Source: Planctomycetota bacterium (lineage in GTDB: Bacteria; Planctomycetota; UBA1135; JACQFD01). From it: a stretch of 64,000 nt of DNA. The notes under the pieces were generated by a model. That model saw only the letters and a program-made list of their open reading frames with translations. It was not told where the DNA came from and did not search any database. The stretch lies in NCBI GenBank assembly GCA_016200225.1, contig JACQFD010000023.1:1-64000 (forward strand), in the 5' to 3' direction. Of the stretch, positions 37,949 through 47,659 are shown one piece after another (within the stretch, counting starts at the first letter, position 1; each line of letters begins with the position of its first letter). The translations under genes were made by a program, and so were the position numbers.

Positions 37949-40525
37949 CTACGGCGCCTGGATCGTGATCGCGAGTCCGCGCGACGAGCTCATATTGTAA
38001 ACATTGAATCCCGGCAGCGTGCAACTCGTCCAGACCCAGACCGCGCAGGCGAAAAATGTCCGGCCGATGAGGGTCGGATCGTTCGGAATCGGACTCGCCG
38101 CCGTTTGCGCGTACCCGGTTCCATCGCTATTGAAGTCGAAACTGTAAACTTCAGTCGCGAACGCGAAATCCACATGTAACAGAATGCCGAGACTGAATGG
38201 ATCGCTCCCGGCGAGATCCTGCGAATTGGTCACAATTCCGAGTCCCAGCGAAAACGGCGGCGCGTTATTACAAGTAATCGCGAAATGCGGAGAATTAATC
38301 ATCGGAGCGTGGGTGACGTCGAGCGTCTCGGTTCCCGCGCAACCGGCGGTGCCCGTGCCGTAGGAAACGGTCCCCGGATTGTTATCAATGTCGAAGACAT
38401 AGGCTGCGCCGGAATGCGCGGCACTGTTGTCACCTTGGTTGCCATTCACACCAGTGGCGTTGCTGGCCTCGGAATACGCTCCGACCACCACTATGTCGCC
38501 TGATACCGCCACCGCTAGGCCGAAGTCGTCGGCCGCATTGGTATTCGATGCCTTCAAGTAAGCCTGCTGGGCCCATGTGGACCCGCTCCGCTTAAATACA
38601 TAAGCTGCGCCAGAACTCGGGGCGCTATTGTTATTTTGATTTCCATTCACTCCGGTTGCACTACTACTTTCACCCTCTGCACCAACTACTACTGTGTCAC
38701 CGGACACTGACACTGAAATGCCAAAGGCGCCACCTCCTCCAGCCAACCACGGCGTGTTCGAAGGTTTCAGGTACGCTTGCTGACTCCAGGCTGTTCCATT
38801 GCGCACGAACACGTAAGCAGCACCTGCATATGAAATACTATTATCGCTTTGATTTCCGTTCACGCCCGTTGCGTTGCTGTCCTCGGCATATGCTCCGACA
38901 ACGACTGTGTCGCCCGATGCGGATACCGACAACGCAAAATAATCGTTTTGCCCGGTGTTCGAGGCCTTCAAGTAAGCCTGTTGGCTCCATGCCGTTCCAA
39001 CCCGCACGAATACATAGGCAGCGCCGGAGTTAGGAGAACTCTTATTAGTCTGATCCCCGTTGACACCCGTGGCGTTGCTGGAATCGCCGTACGAACCGAC
39101 TGCGACTGTGTCTCCCGACCCCGATACTGAATATCCAAAATGATAGTTCACATATGTATTCGAGGCTTTCAAGTAGGCCTGCTGGCTCCAGGTCGTGCCG
39201 CTGCGCACGAACACATAGGCCGCGCCGGAGGACAAGGTGCTGTTGTCGCTCTGGTCGCCATCTACACCTGTGGCATGGCTCGATTCATAGGGCGCGCCCA
39301 CAGCTATCGTGTCTCCAGTCACCGACACCGATAGGCCAAATCGATCGCTCGTCCCGGTATTCGAGGCTTTCAAGTAGGCCTGCTGACTCCATGTCGTTCC
39401 GCTGCGCACGAACACATAGGCCGCACCGGAGTTGGTCGCAGAGTTGTTGTACTGGTCGTTGTTCACTCCAGTCGCGTAACTAGACTCGCCGGGAGCCCCA
39501 ACAACTACTGTGTCACCCGATATCGATACCGAGTAGCCGAATTGATCGCCCGCATCGGTGTTCGATGCCTTCAAGTAGGCCTGCTGGCTCCAAGTCGTCC
39601 CGCTGCGTACGAACACGTAGACCGCGCCCGCGAAAAAAGACCCATTATTGCTCTGATCGCCATTTACTCCGGTTGCACTGCTTGTTTCTTGATAGGCAGC
39701 GACCACGACGGTGTTGCCCGATACGGATACCGAATTGCCGAAATAATCACCGGCCTCAGCATTCGAAGCCTTCAAATACGCCTGCTGCGCGACGGGGTCG
39801 ATGGTGAGCGGATAGCGTGCGCCCCGTTCGTCCACCGTAAGTTGTAAATTCCCGTTAAGATTCTCGAACCGCGCGGGGAGATTTTTTCCGACGGCGTCGA
39901 TAACAGTTACGCCCGAGTAGTCGAGCACGGATGTTTTGTTATTATTTACAAAACGGACATCGCGGCCGTTCGCCAGCACCTGCGGGCGCAAATCGCCGCG
40001 CACGGCAAGCGTAAAAGACAATAATCCTTCGACGTCCCCCGGGCGCTCTCGGATCGTGTAGCCGTGTTCGAGTCCGCGGACGTCGTTTTGATACCATTCG
40101 GTCAGGTTTTCGTCCCACACGCGATTCACGCGCACGCCTTCGGCGGCAAGTTTTGTAAAATTCGGCGCCGCTTTTTCGCGACCGGGCGAACCGTAGCCTT
40201 TGAGTTCGAGACCCCACGACCAATCGCCCCTGTCGGGTTTTGTTAAGAATCCTCGGCCGTCGAACTGCGTCGACCAATGTTGTCCGGTATTGTACAATCG
40301 ATAGCCGCCTTCCGCGGGATAAGCGGCATCCCGGCGCGCAACGTACGCCGCGCGAATGCCCGACCAGTCGGAGGCTTCCATTCCAACCGGCGCGCTCTTT
40401 TTTGTAGTAACGGCCGCCGGTCTCGACTGCGGCCTATAGTTACTATTCCCCCCGTCGCCGTTCCGCGCCGCGGTCAACAGTGAAATTATTATAAACGCGA
40501 ATCGAAGAATGGTCGGATGCGTCAT
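37949..40525 (-). CDS. secreted FG-GAP protein with seven tandem repeats and YGTG module
   Basis: An 858-residue protein: N-terminal signal (ILRFAFIIISLLTAA), a domain of about 220 residues found before FG-GAP arrays in related bacteria (YNTGQHWSTQFDGRGFLT, LTEWYQNDVRGLEHGYTI, ending ARYPLTIDPVA), seven near-identical repeats of about 67 residues each beginning QQAYLKASN and containing FGxSVSxSGDTVVVGA and SGAAYVFVR, and the C-terminal module YGTGTAGCAG to LAITIQAP. The repeats are also conserved at the DNA level, which points to recent expansion or recombination. The FG-GAP array should form a seven-bladed propeller. Confidence 0.9.
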   Translation of the reverse strand: MTHPTILRFAFIIISLLTAARNGDGGNSNYRPQSRPAAVTTKKSAPVGMEASDWSGIRAAYVARRDAAYPAEGGYRLYNTGQHWSTQFDGRGFLTKPDRGDWSWGLELKGYGSPGREKAAPNFTKLAAEGVRVNRVWDENLTEWYQNDVRGLEHGYTIRERPGDVEGLLSFTLAVRGDLRPQVLANGRDVRFVNNNKTSVLDYSGVTVIDAVGKNLPARFENLNGNLQLTVDERGARYPLTIDPVAQQAYLKASNAEAGDYFGNSVSVSGNTVVVAAYQETSSATGVNGDQSNNGSFFAGAVYVFVRSGTTWSQQAYLKASNTDAGDQFGYSVSISGDTVVVGAPGESSYATGVNNDQYNNSATNSGAAYVFVRSGTTWSQQAYLKASNTGTSDRFGLSVSVTGDTIAVGAPYESSHATGVDGDQSDNSTLSSGAAYVFVRSGTTWSQQAYLKASNTYVNYHFGYSVSGSGDTVAVGSYGDSSNATGVNGDQTNKSSPNSGAAYVFVRVGTAWSQQAYLKASNTGQNDYFALSVSASGDTVVVGAYAEDSNATGVNGNQSDNSISYAGAAYVFVRNGTAWSQQAYLKPSNTPWLAGGGGAFGISVSVSGDTVVVGAEGESSSATGVNGNQNNNSAPSSGAAYVFKRSGSTWAQQAYLKASNTNAADDFGLAVAVSGDIVVVGAYSEASNATGVNGNQGDNSAAHSGAAYVFDIDNNPGTVSYGTGTAGCAGTETLDVTHAPMINSPHFAITCNNAPPFSLGLGIVTNSQDLAGSDPFSLGILLHVDFAFATEVYSFDFNSDGTGYAQTAASPIPNDPTLIGRTFFACAVWVWTSCTLPGFNVYNMSSSRGLAITIQAP
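38391..39790 (-). repeat. tandem repeat of about 201 bases, seven units, within the FG-GAP gene
   Basis: Seven units, each with the nucleotide string AAGTAGGCCTGCTG or a close variant, spaced about 201 bases (67 codons). The unit at about 38,750 is slightly longer because of a glycine-rich insertion (WLAGGGGAFG). This is coding repetition, not a CRISPR array. Confidence 0.85.
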
Positions 40526-40839
40526 GATGCAATGGTGTGTGCGAGAGCAGGGACGAAACGGCCGAAGCGAGGAGTCCTCCGTCGAGGCGCCTTAATTCGA
40601 ACCGGGAGGCGTCTCGCCTGTCAAGATCGCCGATGCGAACGGAGATCCATGACGATGCGAATTCGACGTGAATGCGCGAGTCGTAGGGAAACTATTCGGG
40701 AATCCGCCGCCGCGGTCGGCGTCAAGGCTCACCGAGCATTCTCGCGATCCCGATTCCCGCTAACACTGTGAGCCGGGATTCGTTGAAAACTCTCGAACGA
40801 TGCGTCGAGTCGTAATCGTAGCTAGCTCCGGAGTACTCC
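40526..40839. other. divergent intergenic region
   Basis: About 314 bases between divergent genes at 37949 and 40840. No gene, repeat or RNA was recognised; promoters for both are expected. Confidence 0.35.
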
Positions 40840-42102
40840 ATGAAGTTCCCAATTGGCGCAGCGCTTTTCTATTGCATAATTTACAGTTCCGCGCCCGGCC
40901 AACAGTCGGCGCCCGAAAAACCACAAATCGCGTGGGAAACGGGCTACGATTCCGCGCTCGAGAAGGCAAAGAAAGAGAGCAAGCCGCTTTTCATTGCATT
41001 CATCATGGACAACGAACCCGCGAACGACGAGGTGGCTCAGACTCATTATACAGATCCTGAAGTCGTAACTTTAAGCCGGAAAATGGTCTGCTTGATCGGA
41101 AACATCGGCAGCCATGCGGCGAGCGGGCCCTGCCCAAAGTTTGGAACGATTACATGCGCGCAACATCAGGCGATCGAAAAAAAGGCCCGCGCCGCGTTTG
41201 TCCGACAGGAGGTCGTCCGCGCGCCGCAGCAGGTTTTTTGTAATTCCGCCGCGCACGAATTATTTAGAAAAGTTTATTTAATCGCCAAAGGCGAGCTGAA
41301 AAAATCCATGGCGCTCGCAACCGCGAACCAAACGAACGGAGCGGCCATGGGCGACGTCGCCGCGGCCGAAAAAGCGCGCATCGACAAACTTCTAAAGGAT
41401 ATCGACAGCGGGAATTCCGAAGTACGCGAAGTCGCGTTTCGAGAACTCGCGATCGCCGCGGATCCCCGCGCGATTCCTGCAATTATACTAAAAGCAAAAC
41501 CCGGAAACGAGGAAAGCGCGCGAATCTCAGCCATCAAGGCGCTCGGCGCGAAAGGAAATTATGCGGCCGTCAAACCCATCGTCGAGTTGTTAAAAGATGT
41601 AAAGAAAAACGTCGTGGTGGCGGCGATCGCCGCGCTCGAGAATATCGAACTCCCGGACCCCGTGCCCGATTTATTAGCATTATACAAAAGCGAAGGGAAC
41701 GATAGTGTTCGCGGACGAACGATTCGCGCGATTACGAAATGTCTGCCCGAGAGTCTCGAGGTCGAGAAGACTTGTCTTGCTGGATTCGGATTTGGAGCGT
41801 CCGCTCAAATGTGCGCTTCCTCCCTGCTGGCGGCGGCATCGCTAAAGCCAAATGTAAAAATTATCGCGGCCGTCAAAGTCATGGCGGACTCGAAAAACAT
41901 GTCGATTCGTGGAATTGCCGTCTAGACGCTCGGCCACACGCGCGACGCTTCGCTTGTTACTTATCTTGAGAAACTTTCGAAGGAGGACAAAGCTCCCGAA
42001 ATCCGCGACCTCGCGGCGAAGGCGGCGCAATACGCGGGCGGCGCGAAGATGAACGACTACGACAATCTCGTCTCTTCGTTCAATACCGATTATGAACGTT
42101 AA
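40840..42102 (+). CDS. secreted thioredoxin-like/HEAT-repeat protein interrupted by an in-frame TAG
   Basis: The continuous frame spans 421 codons from ATG 40840 to TAA 42100. It has an N-terminal signal (AALFYCIIYSSAPG), a thioredoxin-like domain (YDSALEKAKKESKPLFIAF, YTDPEVVTLSRKMVCLIGNI) without a CxxC motif (DNEPANDEV in its place), and HEAT repeats from about residue 185 to the end. TAG at 41923 (codon 362) follows RGIAV; the same frame goes on with TLGHTRDASLVTYLEKLSKE, a clear further HEAT unit, for 58 codons. The interruption is a nonsense mutation, a sequencing error or a readthrough site. Half a dispersed palindrome overlaps the TAA. Confidence 0.8.
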
Positions 42103-42127
42103 AGTTCGTTTCATAAGGTTCTCGACG
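42100..42127. repeat. half copy of the dispersed palindromic repeat
   Basis: AAGTTCGTTTCATAAGGTTC and the following TCG match the left arm of the family; no right arm follows. It overlaps the stop codon of the preceding gene. Confidence 0.6.
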
Positions 42128-42180
42128 AACGAGCGCGGTCCGCGGCCTTGATTTTTTTCCGGCGCAACGCATACATCGGC

Positions 42181-43113
42181 ATGTCTATTCTTCGCGGATT
42201 CTCGGACGAAATCGCGTCGGTTGTCGATCGCGCCGGTCCGGCTGTTCTACATCTTCGAGCTTTGCGCGGTGGCGGATTGGCAACGGGCTCGGGCGTACTC
42301 ATCACGCCGGACGGTTTTGCAGTTACAAATTATCACGTCGTGCGCGGCGCCACCGGCGTGGAGTGCGCGATGGAGAACGGCCACTCCGCGATCGCGGATG
42401 TCGTCGGCGTCGATCCTGCCACGGACTTGGGAGTTCTCCGAATTCCCGCGGCGGCCTCCGCGAATTTTATACACGCCGAACTCGCGGATTCGAACGCAGT
42501 GCGGGTTGGAGACTTTGCAATTGCCGTCGGCTCGCCGTTCGGATTAGTAAAAACCGTCACGGCGGGAATCGTTAGTGCGCTCGGACGGCGCTTGATGGGA
42601 GAGAGCGGACGCGCGATCGAAGGCATCCTTCAAACGGACGCGCCGCTCAATCCCGGCAACTCGGGCGGGCCATTATTTAATTACGAAGGCGGGATTATTG
42701 GAATCAACACCGCGATCGTTTCCGGCCAGGGTGTCTGCTTTGCAATTCCATCGAATACGGTTCGATTTGTTATTTCCGAAATATTATTACATGGCCGGGT
42801 GCGGCGGGCGTTTCTCGGCATCGCGGCGGAAGAAGTGTTGCTTTCCGCCAGGCTCGCTCGCGACTGCGGACTCGCGAGTTCGCGCGGCGTCTTGATTCGC
42901 GAAATCGAGTCCGGCGGACCCGCGGCGGATGCGGGGCTCGCACGCGGAGACGTTATTGTTCATTTGGGTGAACATAACATTTCCTCGGTCTCCGATCTGC
43001 ATCGCGCGCTCGACGCCAATGCCATCGGTTCGAACTTAACAATTCATTTCATCCGCTCGGGCGGAAAAATCGGGCGCGAAGTCCGACCCGCCGAAACGCG
43101 CATCGCGGCGTGA
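42181..43113 (+). CDS. HtrA/Deg-like trypsin-family serine protease with PDZ domain
   Basis: About 310 residues with the S1C catalytic triad: His in VTNYHVV, Asp in ATDLGVLRI and Ser in GNSGGPLF. A C-terminal PDZ domain follows (RDCGLASSRGVLIREIESGG to AGLARGDVIVHLGEH). HtrA-like proteases degrade or refold damaged proteins, normally in the periplasm, but no signal peptide is seen in the ATG 42181 form (MSILRGFSDEIASVVDRAGP), so this one may be cytoplasmic. A TTG 33 bases upstream gives no signal either. Confidence 0.9.
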   Translation: MSILRGFSDEIASVVDRAGPAVLHLRALRGGGLATGSGVLITPDGFAVTNYHVVRGATGVECAMENGHSAIADVVGVDPATDLGVLRIPAAASANFIHAELADSNAVRVGDFAIAVGSPFGLVKTVTAGIVSALGRRLMGESGRAIEGILQTDAPLNPGNSGGPLFNYEGGIIGINTAIVSGQGVCFAIPSNTVRFVISEILLHGRVRRAFLGIAAEEVLLSARLARDCGLASSRGVLIREIESGGPAADAGLARGDVIVHLGEHNISSVSDLHRALDANAIGSNLTIHFIRSGGKIGREVRPAETRIAA

Positions 43114-43313
43114 CGACGTGGGCATCGCGGAATTGCGGTCCGCGGCGGTCCGAATTCCTTAGCAAGAGCGCGGACCGAAATTCGATTGAATCGTCGAGGA
43201 AATTGTAGGCTGGAGTCAAATTTCATGGATTTTCTTCTTGACCGGTTCGAGATTCCGTCAAGGATCGCGCGTGAAGCCTCGAACTCTTGGGACTACTAAC
43301 AAAGGATAAACCA

Positions 43314-44006
43314 ATGACTACTATTCGAAAGGAAGCGGGAACCCTCAGCGTTGCCGAGCAGAATACTTATATCAATGCAATAAAACACATGCTCGCCACT
43401 CCGAGCAATCCATACGGAAAACTCGTTTCGATCCACGGCAACATGATGCACAACATGCACGGGATGAATGCCGTCGGCACGCAACGATTCTTGTCATGGC
43501 ACCGTGCGTATTTACTGCATTTCGAAAAAAAGTTGCACGCGATCGACTCGAATGCATTCATTCCGTATTGGGACTGGACCAAGCACAAAGCCGTGCCCGC
43601 GTGGATGAATGCATTCACGCCAACTGTAAAGATTCCGGGAACCGGGGCCGTCATCGTCAAACGGAATACTTCAATTCCGGCGATTATTAATATTTCCTCG
43701 ATCATGGCCCTGACTAACTATACGGATTTCACGGATCAGCTCGAGAACGGACCACACGGAGAAGTTCACATGGAAGTGGGCGTGGTGAATGGACACGCGG
43801 AAGCGATGGCAAAGATTATGGTGTCTCCCTCCGATCCTATCTTTTGGATGCACCATGCTCAGATCGATCGCATTTGGAGCCAGTGGCAAACGAATCATCC
43901 AAGTGAAAACCCAACGCTGGCCGGTTCAGATGCCGTGATGGACCCGTGGTCGGAGACCGCGACTCAACTCAAATCCATCGCCGCGCTGCACTATTCGTAC
44001 GCTTAA
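43314..44006 (+). CDS. tyrosinase-family copper protein
   Basis: A 230-residue protein of the tyrosinase (type 3 copper) family. CuA-like ligands: H41 (VSIHG), H49 (MHG) and H63 in LSWHRAYL. CuB-like ligands: H148 and H152 in NGPHGEVHMEVG, and H181 in FWMHHAQIDRIW. Tyrosinases hydroxylate phenols and oxidise catechols to quinones. No signal peptide is visible, and it is short compared with secreted tyrosinases. ATG 43314 has AAAGGA upstream. It stands alone; the context does not suggest a substrate. Confidence 0.9.
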   Translation: MTTIRKEAGTLSVAEQNTYINAIKHMLATPSNPYGKLVSIHGNMMHNMHGMNAVGTQRFLSWHRAYLLHFEKKLHAIDSNAFIPYWDWTKHKAVPAWMNAFTPTVKIPGTGAVIVKRNTSIPAIINISSIMALTNYTDFTDQLENGPHGEVHMEVGVVNGHAEAMAKIMVSPSDPIFWMHHAQIDRIWSQWQTNHPSENPTLAGSDAVMDPWSETATQLKSIAALHYSYA

Positions 44007-44093
44007 TTAAGAAAGTCCGGCTCCGGCCGCCTGTGAATTGTAATTATCGCGGCGGCGGCGATTCGTTCTCGAACTGACTTATTTTCCGGGGCA

Positions 44094-45776
44094 TCAGTAC
44101 CCGACAAGGACATCGTAAGCATTCGTCGAAACGAATGCCGACGTCGAACCATCGAATACGATGCTCTGGAAATAGAAGTGGCGCGCCGCGAGCGTCACGT
44201 CGTTCGGGATGGCAACGGGAATCGACGGAGACGGGCTCGCCGTATTAATAATATAATCGGCGGCGGCCCAGATCGTGTCGCCGGGCAGGCCGTAAAGCCC
44301 AAGATCCAGCGGCAGAGGAATTCCGGCCCAATTATTGTTCGATTCGCCGGCCCACGTCCAGACGAGCGATCCCGGCGCGAATGGTTGTATCTGGAACGTC
44401 AGTGTCTGGCCGATCGAGGGCCATGACGCCGGGTCCCATTGTAAAGTCTGCGCGCCGGCCGGCGATCCGTACGAAACGGGCGAAGTATAAAAATCGTATC
44501 CGTTCGAGATCGTGCCGGTTCCGGCCGTCGACGTGATCGTAATGTCGACCCAGCCCACTTTGGCCGTGCTCGGAAGATTCGCCGTGATTTGCGAATCGTT
44601 ATTTACCGTGAATCCGGCCGCGACGCCTCCGAAACTGACGCCGCTCGCTCCCGTAAATCCGTAACCATTAATAATAATTCCGGCGGCGCCGCCGTTCGCG
44701 CCGTGGTTGGGATTGACACTACTAATGACGACCGGGTTGGGACGCGCAAGAAAACTGTGCGTTTCGCCGTTCTGCGTCCCGGTTCCAATGATCCACCCCG
44801 AATCGTTGATTTGTTTCACCGTGAGCTGATCCCAGCCTTCGCCGCTGCCGTCGAGCAGGTCGGCGAGATTGCTCATGGTCCCGTTTTGATATAAAAACGC
44901 GCCAATTTGGGCGCCGTACGCATTGGTAATATTACCGGCGACGACTCCGGAACTGTTAATTGAGACTCCTCTTGTAAAATACGGCGCGAACGTGCCGAGA
45001 TCCTGCATGACGCCTCCAGTATACAAAAATGCGTGCTGCGATCCGTCGGCCCCCGTGGAATAACCGGTGACCTGCCCGGAATTATTAAGACTAAACGCCT
45101 CCGTGTACGTTTTCAGACCGCCGCCGATGTTGCCAAGATCTGTAATGACGCCGCCCGAGCTCAGGAATGCGTGTTCGACGCCATAGACATACTTGCCGTA
45201 CTGCCAGTAATACCCGAGGGATCCCACGAATTGGTTGCTGTCGTTGATGCAGGCGGCCCGATCGACGGCCAGCGCGCTGAACGCGCCATTAATATAACTA
45301 AAGCCCTGGCCGCCGCCGTCGCCGTTGACCGCGCGGCCGACGATGTTCCCCGAACTGTTAATGGAATATCCCTCCGAAGATCCGCCGTCGATGCTTCCGA
45401 GTTTCTTAATAACTCCGTTTGTATAACGAACCGCGTAGTAGCCGGGGCCGTACGCCGTGCACGACACCTGTCCATTATTATTAATCGCCACGCCGTCCGA
45501 ACCGTAAAGAGAGCCGAGCATGCCCAGATCCTGGAACGTTCCGTTCGAAGTTTGATATATAAACGCGTGGAGGATGCCCGTGTTGGGATTATAAGAGTAG
45601 CCCGTGATCTTTCCGTTTCCGCTGATGCCGTAGGCCTCGGCGTTTTGCAACTGGCTGATCGAATTGAGATCGAAAATATTGTAAGTATTCGCCCCGGACA
45701 TCGCCGGGCGGGCGTTCAACGCGCAGGGCCACAGAACCAGAAGGGACGCGATACAGAGACCGGATTTTGCAAGCAT
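44094..45776 (-). CDS. secreted HAF-repeat protein with IPT/TIG domain
   Basis: A 560-residue protein: signal peptide (LCIASLLVLWPCALNA), HAF-type repeats (AYGISGNGKITGYSYN, HAFIYQTSNGTFQDLG, HAFLYTGGVMQDLG), an IPT/TIG domain (about 350-430: NPNHGANGGAAGIIINGYGF) and a C-terminal beta module that ends DVTLAARHFYFQSIVFDG...AYDVLVGY. That tail resembles the YGTG module (NDPTLxGQTFYAQ) although it lacks the GCxG opening. ATG 45776 has GAGGTGG upstream. A surface protein of unknown role. Confidence 0.8.
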   Translation of the reverse strand: MLAKSGLCIASLLVLWPCALNARPAMSGANTYNIFDLNSISQLQNAEAYGISGNGKITGYSYNPNTGILHAFIYQTSNGTFQDLGMLGSLYGSDGVAINNNGQVSCTAYGPGYYAVRYTNGVIKKLGSIDGGSSEGYSINSSGNIVGRAVNGDGGGQGFSYINGAFSALAVDRAACINDSNQFVGSLGYYWQYGKYVYGVEHAFLSSGGVITDLGNIGGGLKTYTEAFSLNNSGQVTGYSTGADGSQHAFLYTGGVMQDLGTFAPYFTRGVSINSSGVVAGNITNAYGAQIGAFLYQNGTMSNLADLLDGSGEGWDQLTVKQINDSGWIIGTGTQNGETHSFLARPNPVVISSVNPNHGANGGAAGIIINGYGFTGASGVSFGGVAAGFTVNNDSQITANLPSTAKVGWVDITITSTAGTGTISNGYDFYTSPVSYGSPAGAQTLQWDPASWPSIGQTLTFQIQPFAPGSLVWTWAGESNNNWAGIPLPLDLGLYGLPGDTIWAAADYIINTASPSPSIPVAIPNDVTLAARHFYFQSIVFDGSTSAFVSTNAYDVLVGY

Positions 45777-46233
45777 GGGAAACCACCTCGTCGAACATTG
45801 AAATCGGTCGCCGCCGCCCGTGCGGGTCGGGCGATGGCAAACCGGCGGATATTCTTAACATTAGACATCCGTTGCGAACACTGTCAACGGACCATCCGAA
45901 AGAATGCGCGGCTCCGAGGGGTACGGTCGCCCCGAAAATCTTCGGCCCCGGCGGCGGGTGTAGCGCATTGCTTTTCACTCCGCTCGCGCGCGGTCCGATC
46001 GCACCCGGCCGACCGACGCCGCTTCCACTTGCGCCGCGAAATTCGATTACGGTCGCCGCCGCGCCGGCTCGCGATGGAAATCCATCGATCGTTGTATGTA
46101 AAGCACGCGCCGCCAACGGTAAATTCATTTGCGGCCGACCGATCGACAAACCGCCGGAATCCTCCGGGCGCGTTAAAGTTTAAGTAATATTAATTTTAAA
46201 GTCTTTCATAATCAATCCGATCGCTAACATCCC
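45777..46233. other. divergent intergenic region
   Basis: About 457 bases between divergent genes. It contains one open frame that looks like a shadow (proline- and arginine-rich, no family). Nothing else was recognised. Promoters for 44094 and 46234 are expected here. Confidence 0.35.
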
Positions 46234-46947
46234 ATGATGCGCGCCACCCTCTTCGAATTTCGAAATCGATTTTGGTTCATTGGCGCCGTGTTCGGCGCCG
46301 GTTTCTCGATCCCCCGCGGCGCCGACAACGTCGCGGCGATCGCGATCGCGCGCGCCGCGGGATTTCAGCCCGATTCGCACGCGTTCGACATCGCCGTTCG
46401 ATCGATGTTCGCATTCGGCGCATTGTTAGCGATCGCGTGCGGCGCGCTCCGAACGTGGGCGTCCGCCTATCTCACGAGCAATGTCATTCACGATCATGCG
46501 ATTCGTAGCGAGACCATCGTTGCCGACGGACCCTATCGCCGCGTTCGCAACCCGCTTTATCTTGCATTAATATTACTTGCGACCGGATTCGCCCTCCTTG
46601 CGGGTCCGATCGGAGCCGTTGTCATCGTGTTGGGAATTGTTATTATCGTCGCGCGTCTGATCGGCCGCGAGGAGGCGGAACTCGCGAAAGAGCGGGGCGC
46701 GCAGTTTGAAGCTTTTTGTAATGTCGTTCCCCGGATCGTGCCCGCGGTTTTCCCGCGGCTGCCCGCATCCGGCGCCAAGCCGAAATGGGGCCAGGCATTC
46801 CTCGGCGAATTGTTCATTTGGGGGTTCGCATGCGGCCTGACGGCGTTTGTGATCACGCTGGATGCGACATGGATACTCGGATTCAGCATCGCCGGTTTCG
46901 CCGCGTACTTCATACAATTATGGTTCGCGCGAAAACGCAAGGCCTGA
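46234..46947 (+). CDS. ICMT/PEMT-like integral membrane methyltransferase
   Basis: A 237-residue protein with about five membrane segments and the DGPYRRVRNPLYLALI motif typical of the isoprenylcysteine carboxyl methyltransferase / phospholipid methyltransferase family, followed by REEAELAKERGAQFEAF. Such bacterial proteins methylate lipids or other small hydrophobic substrates; the actual substrate is unknown. Start ATG 46234 or the next codon ATG 46237. A VOC pseudogene lies directly downstream. Confidence 0.85.
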   Translation: MMRATLFEFRNRFWFIGAVFGAGFSIPRGADNVAAIAIARAAGFQPDSHAFDIAVRSMFAFGALLAIACGALRTWASAYLTSNVIHDHAIRSETIVADGPYRRVRNPLYLALILLATGFALLAGPIGAVVIVLGIVIIVARLIGREEAELAKERGAQFEAFCNVVPRIVPAVFPRLPASGAKPKWGQAFLGELFIWGFACGLTAFVITLDATWILGFSIAGFAAYFIQLWFARKRKA

Positions 46948-46997
46948 TCCGACGCGGCGCGGGCCTGAGCGCTTCGCTCTGCTCGCCGCACCCGGCG

Positions 46998-47208
46998 GCG
47001 AATGCGCTTTATTTTACTGTAGTGAACCTCGACGCGGCGTTCGCGCGCGCGAAGTCGCTCGAATGTTTATCAAGAGAAATGGTCCACGGCGTCGCGGGCG
47101 GACAGATCAGCGTGCGCCCATTGGGGCGAACGTTTATTTTACGCGGAGGACCCGTGGATGAACCCCGTATGCTTCGTCGAAGCCGGAACCATCTATCCCG
47201 GATCGTTC
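46998..47208 (+). pseudogene. VOC/glyoxalase-family pseudogene, N-terminally truncated and frameshifted
   Basis: The stretch ALYFTVVNLDAAFARAKSLE to ISVRP in one frame matches the middle of a VOC-family protein, and WGERLFYAEDPWMNPVCFVE to AGTIYPG in the next frame matches its end. The two join with a single extra base at about 47121, and the usual N-terminal half is missing. Probably a degraded remnant. It lies between the methyltransferase gene and the MmcQ/YjbR gene. Confidence 0.7.
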
Positions 47209-47251
47209 GCGCCGCGCGTTCGAGCGCGTCCGCGAACTCCCGCGCGCGCCC

Positions 47252-47659
47252 ATGTCAAAATTAAAGAAATCCATTGTAATAATTCCATCGGAACGCCTGC
47301 TGCGGCGTCTGCGCGCGATCTGTCTGCCTCTACCCGAGGCGGCCGAAACTGTAAAATGGGGCAATCCTACATTTGTCGCGGGAAAAAAAGCGTTCGCGGT
47401 GCTCGATCGTTATCATGAGCGCCGGTGCATCGCGTTTTGCGTTCCTTCGGAAACTCAACGATTACTGATCAAACGCCCGGGGTACTTTCCCGCGCCGTAT
47501 GCAGCCAAGTACGGGTGGGTTTGTCTCGACGCGGAGGGACGCGTGCATTGGGCGGAGGTTTCCCGATTAATATTAATAAGCTATCGAATCGTCGCGTTGA
47601 AACGAATGATAAATTGTCTCGACGCTCGTTCCGGGGCTCCGCGGAAATCTAAAGAATAG
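47252..47659 (+). CDS. MmcQ/YjbR-family protein
   Basis: A 135-residue protein of the MmcQ/YjbR family: LRAICLPLPEAAETVKWGNP, FVAGKKAFAVLDRYH and PGYFPAPYAAKYGWVCLD. Members are small DNA-binding-like or phosphotransfer-like fold proteins without an agreed function. ATG 47252 follows the VOC remnant directly. Confidence 0.8.
   Translation: MSKLKKSIVIIPSERLLRRLRAICLPLPEAAETVKWGNPTFVAGKKAFAVLDRYHERRCIAFCVPSETQRLLIKRPGYFPAPYAAKYGWVCLDAEGRVHWAEVSRLILISYRIVALKRMINCLDARSGAPRKSKE

Noticed and set aside
38391..39790. CRISPR-like array
   Set aside because: Units are about 201 bases, in frame and translate to FG-GAP repeats; there are no short spaced repeats.
28967..41925. Reassignment of TAG to a sense codon or pyrrolysine in the two amber-interrupted genes
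   Set aside because: TAG is the natural terminator of several other genes here (7694, 13641, 37840, and on the minus strand 20154, 33881, 37949). The two genes are not methylamine methyltransferases and have no matching redox position. Nonsense change or sequencing error is simpler.
45767..46183. 139-residue plus-strand open frame
   Set aside because: Proline- and arginine-rich without any conserved pattern; covers the divergent promoter region.
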